From the NCBI GenBank assembly GCA_938008165.1, contig CALLLP010000010.1, positions 62,001-126,000 on the forward strand: a stretch of 64,000 nt of DNA. Reading direction: 5' to 3'. The notes beneath the pieces were generated by a model. That model was not told the DNA's origin, searched no databases, and saw only the letters and a list, made by a program, of their open reading frames with translations. A program made the translations under genes and the position numbers. This document shows positions 45,673-54,530 of this stretch, one piece after another. The stretch comes from an uncultured Neomegalonema sp. GTDB taxonomy: Bacteria; Pseudomonadota; Alphaproteobacteria; Rhodobacterales; Rhodobacteraceae. Numbering within the stretch: position 1 is the stretch's first letter; each line of letters opens with the position of its first letter.

Positions 45673-46703
45673 CGCCCCCCGCTCGTCTCACCCGGCACCA
45701 GCTTTGGCGCGAGGATGATCCGGCAAGGCTCGGTCTCCGGGTTTTCGAGCCGGGCAACGATGGTTTCCGCCCCCAAACGCCCCATGGTCTGCGTATCGCC
45801 GCACACCATGGTCAGGGGAGGAACACTCGTTTCCGCCCCGCGCTCGGTGCCGATGCCGATCAGGCCGATATCCTTGCCCGGTATCAACCCGGCATCCCGA
45901 ACGACGCTACAGGCGACCCGCGAAACCGTGTCGCCCAGACAGACGATCCCCGTGGGCGCAGGGTCGCGCGTGATCGCCGAATGCAGCGCCGCAATGGCAT
46001 CGCGCGATCCCATCGCACTGGGAATCCAGAGGTCGTCGCGCCATGCAAGGCCCGCTTTTTCCAGCGTCGAGCGAAACCCTTCCATCCGGGCACGGGATAG
46101 GGCTGCATCCCCCTGCCCCCCGACCAGACACAGGCGATCATATCCCGCATCCAGCAGGTGGCGCGCGGCCAGTTCACCGGCGGCGCGGTTATCCAGACCG
46201 ACAATATCGGATGTCTGATCCGCTTCGACCGACCATCCGAGATACAGCACGGGCATGCCATGTTTTCCAACGCGTTCGATGACCGACATGGGGGTATCGG
46301 GGGGCGGCGCCACAAGAAGGGCATCCGCACCATAGGTCGCCAGCGTGGAAATGAAGCGATCCAGCTTTTCCACATCCTCCTCATGATTATTGATGAGGAT
46401 GACTGTGCCGGTATTTTCAAACGCCCGCTCAATTGCGATCAAGAGATCGCCAAAGGAACTATGTGCGACCGTCTGAAAGCTGACCCCGACGATATTACTG
46501 CGGCCCGTCCGGAGAGAGGCCGCCGCGAGATTGCGCACATATCCCGTATCGCGCATGGCCTGCTGCACGAGTTTTCTGGTCGATTCCGCGACCACAGGGT
46601 TATCACGCAACGCAAGGGAGACAGTTGCCGCCGAAAGCCCAAGCTTTTCGGCAATCTGCTTTTGAGTTGGCCGATTTTTCAAAATTTTTGTCATGGAAAG
46701 CAT
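45669..46703 (-). CDS. LacI-family transcriptional regulator
   Basis: 344-residue LacI/GalR-type repressor. The N-terminal HTH TQKQIAEKLGLSAATVSLAL (about residues 13-32) with the AAASLRTGRS hinge is canonical; a periplasmic-binding-protein-like effector domain follows. Start at 46703 is provisional, with another ATG at 46694 and no clear ribosome-binding site for either. A perfect TATGTCT/AGACATA repeat 25 bases upstream is probably its own operator. The same sequence is not visible ahead of the SDR gene, so the target may not be the adjacent operon. Confidence 0.87.
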   Translation of the reverse strand: MLSMTKILKNRPTQKQIAEKLGLSAATVSLALRDNPVVAESTRKLVQQAMRDTGYVRNLAAASLRTGRSNIVGVSFQTVAHSSFGDLLIAIERAFENTGTVILINNHEEDVEKLDRFISTLATYGADALLVAPPPDTPMSVIERVGKHGMPVLYLGWSVEADQTSDIVGLDNRAAGELAARHLLDAGYDRLCLVGGQGDAALSRARMEGFRSTLEKAGLAWRDDLWIPSAMGSRDAIAALHSAITRDPAPTGIVCLGDTVSRVACSVVRDAGLIPGKDIGLIGIGTERGAETSVPPLTMVCGDTQTMGRLGAETIVARLENPETEPCRIILAPKLVPGETSGGR

Positions 46704-47017
46704 TTAGTCGGCCCGATCGGGCAGCGGTATGTCTCAAGACATATGAACAGCTAAAAAGACGAATTTGTCGCAGTTTCGGGCATGAAATTAGTCCAAAAAG
46801 TGGCAAAATTATTCGCAAATACTCAAAATTGACTGTAAATGTCTTAAATGTCATAGCGATTAGACACAGTGGATACTTTTCACCACCGAAGTCCATGATC
46901 ATTTTATTTAACGCTACGTCACCCTGACGATATGGCAAACTGGCCAAAAACCGCCCTAAGAATGGCGTGTATCGTCGATCCGCTTGACATTCGCGCCCTG
47001 TCCCCTGAAATCCGCTG
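46704..47017. promoter_or_regulatory. LacI-hslV intergenic region with operators and promoters
   Basis: A 314-base gap without a gene, AT-rich in its middle. GCCCGATCGGGC at 46711-46722 is a perfect 12-bp palindrome. TATGTCTCAAGACATA at 46728-46743 has perfect 7-bp arms with a 2-base centre and is the likely LacI-family operator. TTGACT at about 46830 with a weak -10 may be a further promoter. The hslV heat-shock promoter is listed separately. Confidence 0.55.
46982..47011 (+). promoter_or_regulatory. Putative sigma-32 (RpoH) promoter of hslV
   Basis: GCTTGACA, a 12-base spacer, then CCCCTGAAAT closely follow the RpoH consensus CTTGAAA-N12-15-CCCCATNT. Expected transcription start is near 47015, only two or three bases from the hslV ATG at 47018. 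No Shine-Dalgarno sequence is seen, so the mRNA may be leaderless. Confidence 0.6.
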
Positions 47018-47587
47018 ATGGCTCATAACGACACGAACACTTGGCACGCAACAACCATCGTCGCGATCCGTAAGGGCGATACGGTCGCCATTGCAGGGGA
47101 CGGACAGGTTTCCATCGGTCCGACGGTGATGAAGGGTAATGCGCGCAAGGTCCGGCGCCTGACGGTGGGGGGACATCCCATTATTGCGGGCTTTGCCGGA
47201 GCGACCGCCGATGCCTTCACCCTGTTCGAACGGCTGGAAACGAAGCTGGAGGCGCATCCGGGGCAATTGATGCGCGCCGCCGTGGAGCTGGCGAAAGACT
47301 GGCGAACCGACCGATATCTTCGGCGGCTGGAGGCGATGCTGATCGTCGCGGATGCGGATATCACCCTTGTCCTGACCGGCATGGGCGATGTGCTGGAGCC
47401 GGAATACGGCGTCACCGCCATCGGCTCAGGCGGCAATTACGCCCTCGCCGCCGCCCGCGCGCTGGCCGATACGGATATGAGCGCCGATGAAATCGCCGTC
47501 AAAGCGATCAAGATCGCCGCTGAAATCTGTGTCTACACAAATACATCCATCGTTCTGGAAACGATCCCGGAGAAAAAAGCAGGATGA
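47018..47587 (+). CDS. hslV: HslV protease subunit
   Basis: 189-residue proteasome-like peptidase of the HslUV (ClpYQ) complex. A short propeptide of about 11 residues precedes the catalytic threonine in [10 protein letters not shown] (T12), followed by [10 protein letters not shown]. Residues K and S typical of the active site are retained. Its stop overlaps the start of the next gene (ATGA), yet the natural partner hslU lies 1.7 kb further on, after two unrelated genes. Confidence 0.96.
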   Translation: MAHNDTNTWHATTIVAIRKGDTVAIAGDGQVSIGPTVMKGNARKVRRLTVGGHPIIAGFAGATADAFTLFERLETKLEAHPGQLMRAAVELAKDWRTDRYLRRLEAMLIVADADITLVLTGMGDVLEPEYGVTAIGSGGNYALAAARALADTDMSADEIAVKAIKIAAEICVYTNTSIVLETIPEKKAG

Positions 47588-48237
47588 AAACGCTGTGCTT
47601 CATCGGCACGACGATTACCTGCGGCGCCCGCGATCGCGATGCGCTGGGCTGGCCCGGTCGCCTGACGCGACAATTGATCCGGGAGGGGAATGACGTTCAT
47701 CATTATAACCTCGGCATTCCCGGCGAGACCCTGCCCGTGCTCGCCAAACGCGCGGAACGCGAAGCCAAACCCCGGCTGGAGCGGGTCGAGGAGGCGCTGG
47801 TCTTCATCGAGCCCGGTCATGCCGATCTGGCCCTCCTGAAAGACAGCCGTCGCCGGACGGATGCCACCACCTTCGAGGCGCATCTGACGGTAACGATGGA
47901 CCTGCTGGACAGCATGGCTCAGGTTGTCCTCGTCGGGCCGACCCCGGTGATCGAGCGAGACGCCCTGCGACCCTGCCCCGTCACCGGCGAGATGATCCGC
48001 TACAGCAACACGCCCATCGCCGCCGTCTCGCGCCGGATGGCATCGCTCGCGGATGAGCGGGGGATCCTGTATCTCGATCTCTTTACCGAAATGCAGAAGG
48101 CTCCGGCCTTTGCCGCCTCGATCGACGATGATCCGCATGGCATCGACCCCGGATCGGGGGGCCATAAGCTGATCGCCGATTATGCCCATGCGATGCTTGC
48201 ACCCTTGATGGTGAGTGAAGACGAAGCCCATGGCTGA
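47584..48237 (+). CDS. SGNH/GDSL-hydrolase-fold protein with degenerate active site
   Basis: 217-residue protein with the overall layout of bacterial SGNH hydrolases, but catalytic blocks are altered. Block I GDS(I/L)T reads GTTIT, with Thr10 replacing the nucleophilic Ser. Block III GxND reads GHAD, with Ala80 replacing Asn. Block V DGxHP reads HGIDP, with His185 and Asp188 in swapped order. Only the block II glycine (NLGIPGET) is normal. It overlaps hslV at its start and the next gene at its end, so it is translated as part of the hsl operon. Likely a pseudoenzyme or an altered hydrolase. Confidence 0.78.
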   Translation: MKTLCFIGTTITCGARDRDALGWPGRLTRQLIREGNDVHHYNLGIPGETLPVLAKRAEREAKPRLERVEEALVFIEPGHADLALLKDSRRRTDATTFEAHLTVTMDLLDSMAQVVLVGPTPVIERDALRPCPVTGEMIRYSNTPIAAVSRRMASLADERGILYLDLFTEMQKAPAFAASIDDDPHGIDPGSGGHKLIADYAHAMLAPLMVSEDEAHG

Positions 48238-49291
48238 ACCCGACGATCTCGATGCCTCGGTCGCCGATGGTATCATCACCCGCGAACAGGCCAATGCAAT
48301 CCGCCATAAACGGGCGGCGAATGACGAACCGTTCAAACTGATCGGGAATTTCGGCGATGTGTTCCTGTGTATCGGACTTTTGTTTGTCTATTGGTCACAG
48401 GGCGCATTTCTGCTGGTCGCCGATGTGCCGATACTGTGGGTTCATATCGGCTTTGCGGTCCTGTTCTGGCTGATCGCGGAGTTTTTTGTCTTCAGTACGC
48501 GGCGCAAGTTTCCGGCGGTGGTCGCGATCGCATTATTCGTGATATCGGTCCATAAAGTTGCGGGATATTATCTCGGCGATGTGTCCCTGACGGGCATGGC
48601 GCTGGCGTATTTTAGCGGGATCGAAACCGGCATGCGCGCGCTGGAGCATCTCGCCGTCATCACCGCCGCCTTGTTGCTGGCGCTGTTGCGGTTTCGGCAA
48701 CCGATCATTGTGCTGGGCCTTGGTCTCTGTGCGACCTTGCTGGCCTTTGCCCTGACCCGGCAATACGTGGCCGAGACGCCTGCGCGGATCGTGCTGGCGG
48801 TATGCGGAGCGGTGTTCCTGCTGCTCGGATTCTTGCTCGATATGAAGGATAAGGCGCGCACGGGCATCTGGCATGAATGGGCGCTGTGGCTGTTTGTCCT
48901 CGGTTCACCGCTGACGGTACATCCGATCTTTCTTGGGTTGATCGGCGAACAACTGGCCGCCACGCGGGTCGATAGCTTCAACGAATTTGTACGGATCGAT
49001 CTGGAAGGGTTGATCTGGGCCGTTACGGCATTGGCCGCCGGGTTTTCTCTGCTCGGACTGTTGCTCGACCGGCGCAGCCTGGTCGCCTCGACCTTGCTCT
49101 ATCTGTCGGCGATCCTAACTTATGCGACATTCCGAAGCGGTCTGGGCCTATCAACCGCCGCCGCCGTGGTGCCGCTGACCATCGGTGTTCTCGTCATCCT
49201 GCTTGGCGTGGGATGGGACCATGCCCGCGCCGCGCTGCTGCGGGTTGTGCCCTTTCGCCGCGCCTTTCGTCCTCCGCATTTCGACAGGTAA
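48230..49291 (+). CDS. Polytopic membrane protein (DUF2157-like)
   Basis: 353 residues: a short soluble N terminus (ASVADGIITREQANAIR, resembling the start of DUF2157 proteins) followed by about nine hydrophobic helices to near residue 335 and a basic tail. Function unknown. It begins eight bases inside the SGNH-like gene and ends three bases before hslU, so it is embedded in the hslVU operon. The family name is tentative. Confidence 0.72.
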   Translation: MAEPDDLDASVADGIITREQANAIRHKRAANDEPFKLIGNFGDVFLCIGLLFVYWSQGAFLLVADVPILWVHIGFAVLFWLIAEFFVFSTRRKFPAVVAIALFVISVHKVAGYYLGDVSLTGMALAYFSGIETGMRALEHLAVITAALLLALLRFRQPIIVLGLGLCATLLAFALTRQYVAETPARIVLAVCGAVFLLLGFLLDMKDKARTGIWHEWALWLFVLGSPLTVHPIFLGLIGEQLAATRVDSFNEFVRIDLEGLIWAVTALAAGFSLLGLLLDRRSLVASTLLYLSAILTYATFRSGLGLSTAAAVVPLTIGVLVILLGVGWDHARAALLRVVPFRRAFRPPHFDR

Positions 49292-49294
49292 CTC

Positions 49295-50602
49295 ATGTCC
49301 TCTCTCACCCCCGCCGAAATCGTCGCTGAGCTAGACCGTTTTATCATCGGCCAGCGCGACGCAAAGCGCGCCGTCGCGGTCGCCCTGCGCAATCGCTGGC
49401 GCCGGATGCAACTTCCCGATGATATCCGGGATGAGGTTTTGCCGAAGAACATCCTGATGATCGGCCCGACCGGCGTTGGCAAGACCGAGATTTCGCGGCG
49501 GCTGGCCAAGCTGGTCGAAGCGCCCTTCACCAAGGTCGAAGCAACGAAATTCACCGAAGTCGGCTATGTTGGCCGCGATGTCGAGCAGATCGTGCGCGAT
49601 CTCGTCGAAGCCGCCATCGTCCTGACCCGCGAAAAGCGGCGCGAGGAAGTCAAGGCCAAGGCCCATGCTGCCGCCGAGGAACGGGTGCTCGACGCTCTTG
49701 TCGGCCAATCCGCCACCGCCGCCACCCGCGAAGCCTTTCGCCAACGGCTGCGCGATGGGGTGCTCGACGACAAGGACATCGAGGTCGAGCTGTCCGACAC
49801 GTCGAACCCCATGGGAATGATGGATATTCCCGGCCAACCCGGCGGTTCCATGGGGATGATGGATCTCGGCGAGATGCTGGGCAAGGCGATGGGCGGACGC
49901 ACAAAGAAGCGCACCGTGAAAGTGCGCGATTCCCACGACCTGCTGATCGCCGAAGAAGCCGATAAACTGCTCGATACCGAAACCGTCACCCGCGATGCGA
50001 TAACCGCCGTCGAGCAGGACGGCATTGTCTTTATCGACGAGATCGACAAGATCGCCGCACGCCGCGATACCGGCGGTGCCGATGTCAGCCGCGAGGGCGT
50101 ACAGCGCGATCTGTTACCCTTGATCGAGGGGGCCACGGTCTCGACCAAACATGGGCCGGTGAAGACCGACCACATTCTGTTTATCGCTTCGGGGGCGTTC
50201 CATGTCTCGAAACCTTCCGACCTGCTGCCCGAATTGCAGGGGCGCTTACCGATCCGGGTTGAGCTGACGGCCTTGAAGAAGGATGATTTCCGGCAGATTC
50301 TGACCGAACCCGACAATTCGCTGATCCGCCAATATGTCGCCCTGATGAATGCCGAAGGCGTCACACTCGATTTCACCGATGACGGGATCGATGCGATTGC
50401 GGGCCTGTCGGCACAGATCAATTCTTCGGTCGAAAATATCGGCGCGCGGCGCCTGCATACCGTTCTTGAGCGGGTGCTGGACGATCTATCCTTCGATGCG
50501 CCCACGCGCAACGGCGAGACGCAGGTGATCGATGCTGCATATGTCGAATCGCGCATCGGTGATATGGCGCGCGATGTCGATCTTAGTCGCTATGTCCTTT
50601 GA
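49295..50602 (+). CDS. hslU: HslU ATPase subunit
   Basis: 435-residue AAA+ unfoldase of HslUV. Walker [10 protein letters not shown] (about 58-66), a long I-domain (about 110-230, with [17 protein letters not shown]) and Walker [13 protein letters not shown] (about 245-256). The C terminus DLSRYVL is the tail that docks into HslV. Only three bases separate it from the membrane protein upstream, and no promoter is evident there, so expression depends on the hslV promoter. Confidence 0.97.
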   Translation: MSSLTPAEIVAELDRFIIGQRDAKRAVAVALRNRWRRMQLPDDIRDEVLPKNILMIGPTGVGKTEISRRLAKLVEAPFTKVEATKFTEVGYVGRDVEQIVRDLVEAAIVLTREKRREEVKAKAHAAAEERVLDALVGQSATAATREAFRQRLRDGVLDDKDIEVELSDTSNPMGMMDIPGQPGGSMGMMDLGEMLGKAMGGRTKKRTVKVRDSHDLLIAEEADKLLDTETVTRDAITAVEQDGIVFIDEIDKIAARRDTGGADVSREGVQRDLLPLIEGATVSTKHGPVKTDHILFIASGAFHVSKPSDLLPELQGRLPIRVELTALKKDDFRQILTEPDNSLIRQYVALMNAEGVTLDFTDDGIDAIAGLSAQINSSVENIGARRLHTVLERVLDDLSFDAPTRNGETQVIDAAYVESRIGDMARDVDLSRYVL

Positions 50603-50680
50603 ACCGACCCCAAAACGCCTCACTCCCGGCTTGATCGGGGGCGAAAAGATCGTCGTCCCATCGTATTGAACGAGGTTGCC

Positions 50681-51373
50681 ATGTTCCGCTCCGCCCTTCT
50701 TGCTGCAACGCTTGCCCTCGCCCCCCTGACCGCCGCCCTTGCCGATGACGATAAGGGCCTGATTTCGATCACGGGAACCGCCTCGATCAATGCCAAGCCC
50801 GATCTTGCCACGGTCCATGCGGGGGTCGAGAGCATCGGGCGCACCGCCCGCGATGCCCTGACGGCCAATAGCCAGCAGATGAATGCCGTATTCGCCGCCA
50901 TCAAGACCCTTGGGATCGAGGATCGCGATGTTGGCACCTCGAATTTCAACATCGCACAGAATTGGCGGCACGGTCCCGATGGGTCAAAGCCCGATGGCTA
51001 CCGTGTCTCGAATCAGGTGACATTGCGCCTGCGCGATGTTTCGCGTATCGGCGAGGCCCTTGATGCCCTGACGAACGCGGGGATCAATCAGGCGGGGAAT
51101 ATCCAATTCGAGGTCGAAAATTCCGACACCCTGCTCGATGATGCCCGGCGCAAGGCCGTGGGCAAGGCGCGCAACCGCGCCGAACTCTATGCCGCCGCCG
51201 CCGGAGTGCGGCTTGGAAAGGTGATGAGCATTGTCGAAGGCAGCGGGCACGCGCACCGCGCCCACAAAACCTATGCCGCCATGGAGGCCCGCACAGCGGG
51301 CGCACCGCCCATCGCACCGGGCGAACAGGAATTGCAGGTTTCCGTCACGGTGACTTGGGCGCTGGAAGAATAG
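50681..51373 (+). CDS. Exported SIMPL-domain protein (DUF541)
   Basis: 230-residue periplasmic protein. Signal peptide FRSALLAATLALAPLTAALA (cleavage near residue 21), then ISITGTASINAKPDLATVHAGVE, the start of the SIMPL domain, which runs to the C terminus (LQVSVTVTWALEE). Family members such as E. coli YggE lower oxidative stress in an unknown way. ATG at 50681 chosen for the signal peptide. A strong terminator follows. Confidence 0.88.
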   Translation: MFRSALLAATLALAPLTAALADDDKGLISITGTASINAKPDLATVHAGVESIGRTARDALTANSQQMNAVFAAIKTLGIEDRDVGTSNFNIAQNWRHGPDGSKPDGYRVSNQVTLRLRDVSRIGEALDALTNAGINQAGNIQFEVENSDTLLDDARRKAVGKARNRAELYAAAAGVRLGKVMSIVEGSGHAHRAHKTYAAMEARTAGAPPIAPGEQELQVSVTVTWALEE

Positions 51374-51393
51374 GCCCGGCCATCATGGGCCAT

Positions 51394-51419
51394 GCCCCGG
51401 ATCGTCTCCGGGGCATTTT
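51394..51419 (+). terminator. Intrinsic terminator after SIMPL gene
   Basis: GCCCCGGA pairs perfectly with TCCGGGGC around a 5-base loop (TCGTC), followed by ATTTT. Located 20 bases after the SIMPL stop. Confidence 0.8.
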
Positions 51420-51426
51420 CAGCAAC

Positions 51427-51561
51427 CTATGTCAGATTACGCGCCGCATGGCGGATCGCTGCCGCTGTCTGCTCCAGATCGGCATCGGTGAGGGCCAATG
51501 ACGGATAGACCTCGACTGCGGGGGGGTATGATGGGTCGAGTGTTCGCCCTCGACCCCGCAT
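51427..51561 (-). pseudogene. Short ORF, possible C-terminal remnant of an aminotransferase
   Basis: Forty-four codons from the ATG at 51561 to TAG at 51427, starting 11 bases after the ccmG stop on the same strand. The protein ends YPSLALTDADLEQTAAAIRH followed by about seven residues, which looks like the last helix of a PLP aminotransferase small domain. There is no room for the rest of such an enzyme. It may be the tail of a deleted gene or a genuine but unknown small protein downstream of ccmG. Confidence is low either way. Confidence 0.35.
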
Positions 51562-51571
51562 CGGTCAAACC

Positions 51572-52099
51572 CTACCGGCGGGCCGCTTCGATTGCAGGAC
51601 GGATTTTACCGTCCAACTCGCCGGGATTGATCGGGCCGACATGCTTGTAGACGATGGTGCCCGCCGCATCGAGAACGAAGGTTTCGGGCAGGGCCGCGAC
51701 GCCGTATTCGATTCCGGCGCGTCCGCGTTCATCCACGCCGACCGCTTCGAACGGATCGCCCAGTTGGTCGAGAAAAGCCTGCGCTTTTTCCGGATCGTTC
51801 TTATAGTTGATCCCGACCACGCGCACGCCCTCTTTGGCGAGGCGCACAAGATCGGGATGCTCGACCCGGCACGGCGCGCACCACGATGCCCAGAAGTTCA
51901 ACACGACCGGACCATCGCCCTTGAGATCCGCGACCGTAAGCGTCTTTTGCGGATTGCTGAGTTTTGGCAAGGCGAAATCAGGCGCGGGTTTCTCGATGAA
52001 AGCCGAGGGCAGGGAATCGCGATCCTCGCGAATCAGCAGACCCCATGCCATGACGGCGGCCAGCCCGGCAAAGGCAAGAACGGGAATGAACCGCTTCAT
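51572..52099 (-). CDS. ccmG: Cytochrome c maturation thioredoxin CcmG (DsbE)
   Basis: 175-residue periplasmic thioredoxin-like protein anchored by an N-terminal membrane helix (about residues 5-22). The active site is WASWCAPCRVEHP (about 70-82), reducing apocytochrome c or CcmH thiols before heme ligation. EYGVAALPETF carries the cis-proline region. Its ATG overlaps the ccmD stop by four bases, and it is the last gene of the visible ccm operon; ccmE, ccmF and ccmH are not here. Confidence 0.94.
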   Translation of the reverse strand: MKRFIPVLAFAGLAAVMAWGLLIREDRDSLPSAFIEKPAPDFALPKLSNPQKTLTVADLKGDGPVVLNFWASWCAPCRVEHPDLVRLAKEGVRVVGINYKNDPEKAQAFLDQLGDPFEAVGVDERGRAGIEYGVAALPETFVLDAAGTIVYKHVGPINPGELDGKIRPAIEAARR

Positions 52100-52263
52100 T
52101 GCGCGGCCCTCGCCCGTCGCCGCTCGCCATCGAGACTGTCCAACTCCCGCTCAATCCTGCGCGCGCGCGCCACGCTCCACCAGACCAGTGCCACCAGAAC
52201 CAGTATCGTCAGGCCATAGCAGGCCCAGATATAGGCCGCATATTTATCGTATTCGGGTATCAT
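52096..52263 (-). CDS. ccmD: Heme exporter protein CcmD
   Basis: Fifty-five residues: MIPEYDKYAAYIWACYGLT leads a single membrane helix (about 10-30), followed by a basic tail (VARARRIERELD). This is the typical CcmD form, which holds heme-loaded CcmE on the CcmABC complex. It lies between ccmC and ccmG with 4-base ATGA overlaps at both ends, so the chain is translationally coupled. Confidence 0.9.
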   Translation of the reverse strand: MIPEYDKYAAYIWACYGLTILVLVALVWWSVARARRIERELDSLDGERRRARAAQ

Positions 52264-52988
52264 TCAATCACCGCCGCTTGCCGGATTGCCTGAATCCGCC
52301 GCAGCCGAATTTCGCTCCGCACCCGGATCAGCCATAATGTCAGGAAATACAGATAGAACGCCGCGATCATGATCAACAACGGTGTCTTGAACTCGTTCGC
52401 CAGCTTTTCCTCGGTCGCAATGGTGCCGATGGTCATGCTCGACGATTGGTGCAGCGTATCCCACAGATCGACGGAATACTTGGCGAGAAACGCGAAGACA
52501 CTGCCGACAAGACAGAAATACGAGGTCGCCGTCGCCGCCTTGTCAGTATCGTCAAAGGCGTCCCAGAGCGCGATATATCCGATATAGAAGAAAAACAGGA
52601 TCAACTCAGAAGTCAGCCGCGCATCCCATACCCACCATGCGCCCCACATCGGCTTTCCCCAGATCGCCCCGGTGACAAGCGCGAGCAACGTGAACGCGGC
52701 TCCGATGGGTGCGGCGGCCTTGGCGGACAGATACGCCACCGGATGCCGCCAGATCAGCGCAAAAACGGCGCAGAGGCACATGATGAAATAAACGATGATC
52801 GACATGGCCGCAGCAGGCACATGCACGAACATGATCCGCGCCCCGTCGCCCTGCTTGAAATCGGGCGGCACGACATAGATGGCCTGATACAGGCCCCAGA
52901 CGGCCAGCAACACGGCGATACCCGCGATCCACGGCAATAAGGCCCCGGAAACGCGCATGAATTTATTCGGGTTTGCAAAGCTCCACAT
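52260..52988 (-). CDS. ccmC: Heme exporter protein CcmC
   Basis: 242-residue membrane protein with six helices. The periplasmic tryptophan-rich WWD motif WGAWWVWDARLTSE (about 119-132) and flanking histidines bind heme for transfer to CcmE. Member of the heme-handling protein family with CcmF. It is 46 bases from the ccmB stop, the only real gap within the cluster. Confidence 0.96.
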   Translation of the reverse strand: MWSFANPNKFMRVSGALLPWIAGIAVLLAVWGLYQAIYVVPPDFKQGDGARIMFVHVPAAAMSIIVYFIMCLCAVFALIWRHPVAYLSAKAAAPIGAAFTLLALVTGAIWGKPMWGAWWVWDARLTSELILFFFYIGYIALWDAFDDTDKAATATSYFCLVGSVFAFLAKYSVDLWDTLHQSSSMTIGTIATEEKLANEFKTPLLIMIAAFYLYFLTLWLIRVRSEIRLRRIQAIRQAAVIE

Positions 52989-53034
52989 GGCTTTCCGATA
53001 CCGCGAAGTTGGCGGTTCGTCCAGCGACGGGATG

Positions 53035-53697
53035 TCACCTTATGGCGAGACGCAGTGCCGCCGCCGCAACAAATGGCGCGAGGGGCAGCGCAGCGAGCGT
53101 AATCGCGCCCGACAGCATCAGATAAGGCGCAGCAGGCAGATCCATCGCACTCGCATTCACCGCCAGCGCCCCCAGAATCAGCGTCGGAACATATAGCGGC
53201 AGCACCAGCACCGCCGTCAACACCCCGCCCCGGCGCATTCCAGCGGTCAGGGCCGCACCGATCGCCCCGATCAGCGACAATGCGGGCGTGCCCAGCGCAA
53301 GGGAGGCGATCATCGCCGGATAACTGACCTCCGGCATCCGAAGCGTCAGCGCCATGACCGGCGCGGCAAGCAACAGCGGCAAGCCCGTCGTCAGCCAATG
53401 GGCGATGCATTTCGCCAGAACCACCAGCTCCAGCGGCACCGGCGAGAGCGCGAGCACATCCATCGATCCATCCTCGACATCGGCCTGAAACAATCGGTCA
53501 AGGGTCAAAAGGCACGATAGCAACGCCGCAATCCACAGCATCCCCGGCGCGATCCGGGACAAGAGTTCCGGCAATGGCCCAACCCCGAACGGCACCAGCG
53601 TCGCCGCGATGACAAAAAACGCGACCCCCAGCGCTCCCCCGCCGCCCGTGCGAAAGGCAATCGCGAGGTCGCGGCGGATCAGGGCGAGAAACGGCAT
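53035..53697 (-). CDS. ccmB: Heme exporter permease CcmB
   Basis: 220-residue ABC permease with six membrane helices. FQADVEDGSMDVLALSP (about 69-85) is the conserved cytoplasmic loop, partner of the CcmA ATPase. Start ATG at 53697 shares one base with the ccmA stop (TGATG); a GTG one codon earlier is possible. Confidence 0.94.
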   Translation of the reverse strand: MPFLALIRRDLAIAFRTGGGGALGVAFFVIAATLVPFGVGPLPELLSRIAPGMLWIAALLSCLLTLDRLFQADVEDGSMDVLALSPVPLELVVLAKCIAHWLTTGLPLLLAAPVMALTLRMPEVSYPAMIASLALGTPALSLIGAIGAALTAGMRRGGVLTAVLVLPLYVPTLILGALAVNASAMDLPAAPYLMLSGAITLAALPLAPFVAAAALRLAIR

Positions 53698-54371
53698 CAC
53701 CAGGCATCCCCATCGAGCACGGCATCGTCCCGGCTGAAATCCGATGGGCTTTCGCCCGGCGCGAATGCTGCGGGGTCGAGCCGCGCTGCCCCGTCAATGC
53801 CGAGATCGATATGGGTGGCCGCCACGACCAACCCACCCTGCGCGCAATGATCGCGCGCCATCTGCGCCACACGCGCCGCGCTTTTCGCATCCAGCGAAAC
53901 CGTCGGTTCGTCCAGCAACCAGAGGGGCCGCTCGATCAGCGCCAATCGCGCCAGCCCCAGACGCCGCTTTTGCCCCGCCGAAAGCACCCGCACGGGTTGA
54001 TCCGACAAAAAGCCCAGATCGAGCGCGTCGAGCGCCGCCTCGATTCGCCCACGCGGCGCACCATAGAGATCGGCCTGAAAGGCCAGCGTTTCCCATGCCG
54101 TAAATGCAGGCTTCAACGCATCGAGATGTCCCGTATGCACCACATGATCCACAAAGGCGCCCCGATCGGCGCGCAGCGACACATCGCCAAAGCGCACCTC
54201 CCCCTCCTCCACCGGCAGCAATCCGGCGAGAATACGCAGCAAGGTCGATTTTCCCGCCCCATTCGGACCGGCCAGAATCAGCGCGCCACCTTCCGAAACG
54301 GAAAAGCCCAGCCCGGCAAACACCGTGCGATAGCCGCGAGTCACGCGCAGATTTTCGGCAATCAATTCCAT
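53697..54371 (-). CDS. ccmA: Heme exporter ATPase CcmA
   Basis: 224-residue ABC ATPase that drives release of holo-CcmE. Walker A GPNGAGKST (about 35-43), signature LSAGQKRR (about 130-137; LSAGQ is normal in CcmA) and Walker B LWLLDEP (about 150-156) are all present. First gene of ccmABCDG; ccmA is divergent from the EamA transporter about 160 bases away. Confidence 0.95.
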   Translation of the reverse strand: MELIAENLRVTRGYRTVFAGLGFSVSEGGALILAGPNGAGKSTLLRILAGLLPVEEGEVRFGDVSLRADRGAFVDHVVHTGHLDALKPAFTAWETLAFQADLYGAPRGRIEAALDALDLGFLSDQPVRVLSAGQKRRLGLARLALIERPLWLLDEPTVSLDAKSAARVAQMARDHCAQGGLVVAATHIDLGIDGAARLDPAAFAPGESPSDFSRDDAVLDGDAW

Positions 54372-54530
54372 GGGTGGCAGGTCTAGACCGTTTCGACCCG
54401 TCCTGTCAGCGAACTTTCATAACCATTGCCGCTTTACACAGAAGCTAATGCGGCGTTGGGATGAAACGGATAACGGTGAAATGCGGTTTACCCCAAATCG
54501 CATCCCGGTCTCACCGTGGAGTATCCCGCC

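Noticed and set aside
47584-48237. Calling the gene after hslV an active GDSL esterase
   Set aside because: The catalytic Ser, Asn and the order of Asp and His are all altered, so a plain esterase label would mislead.
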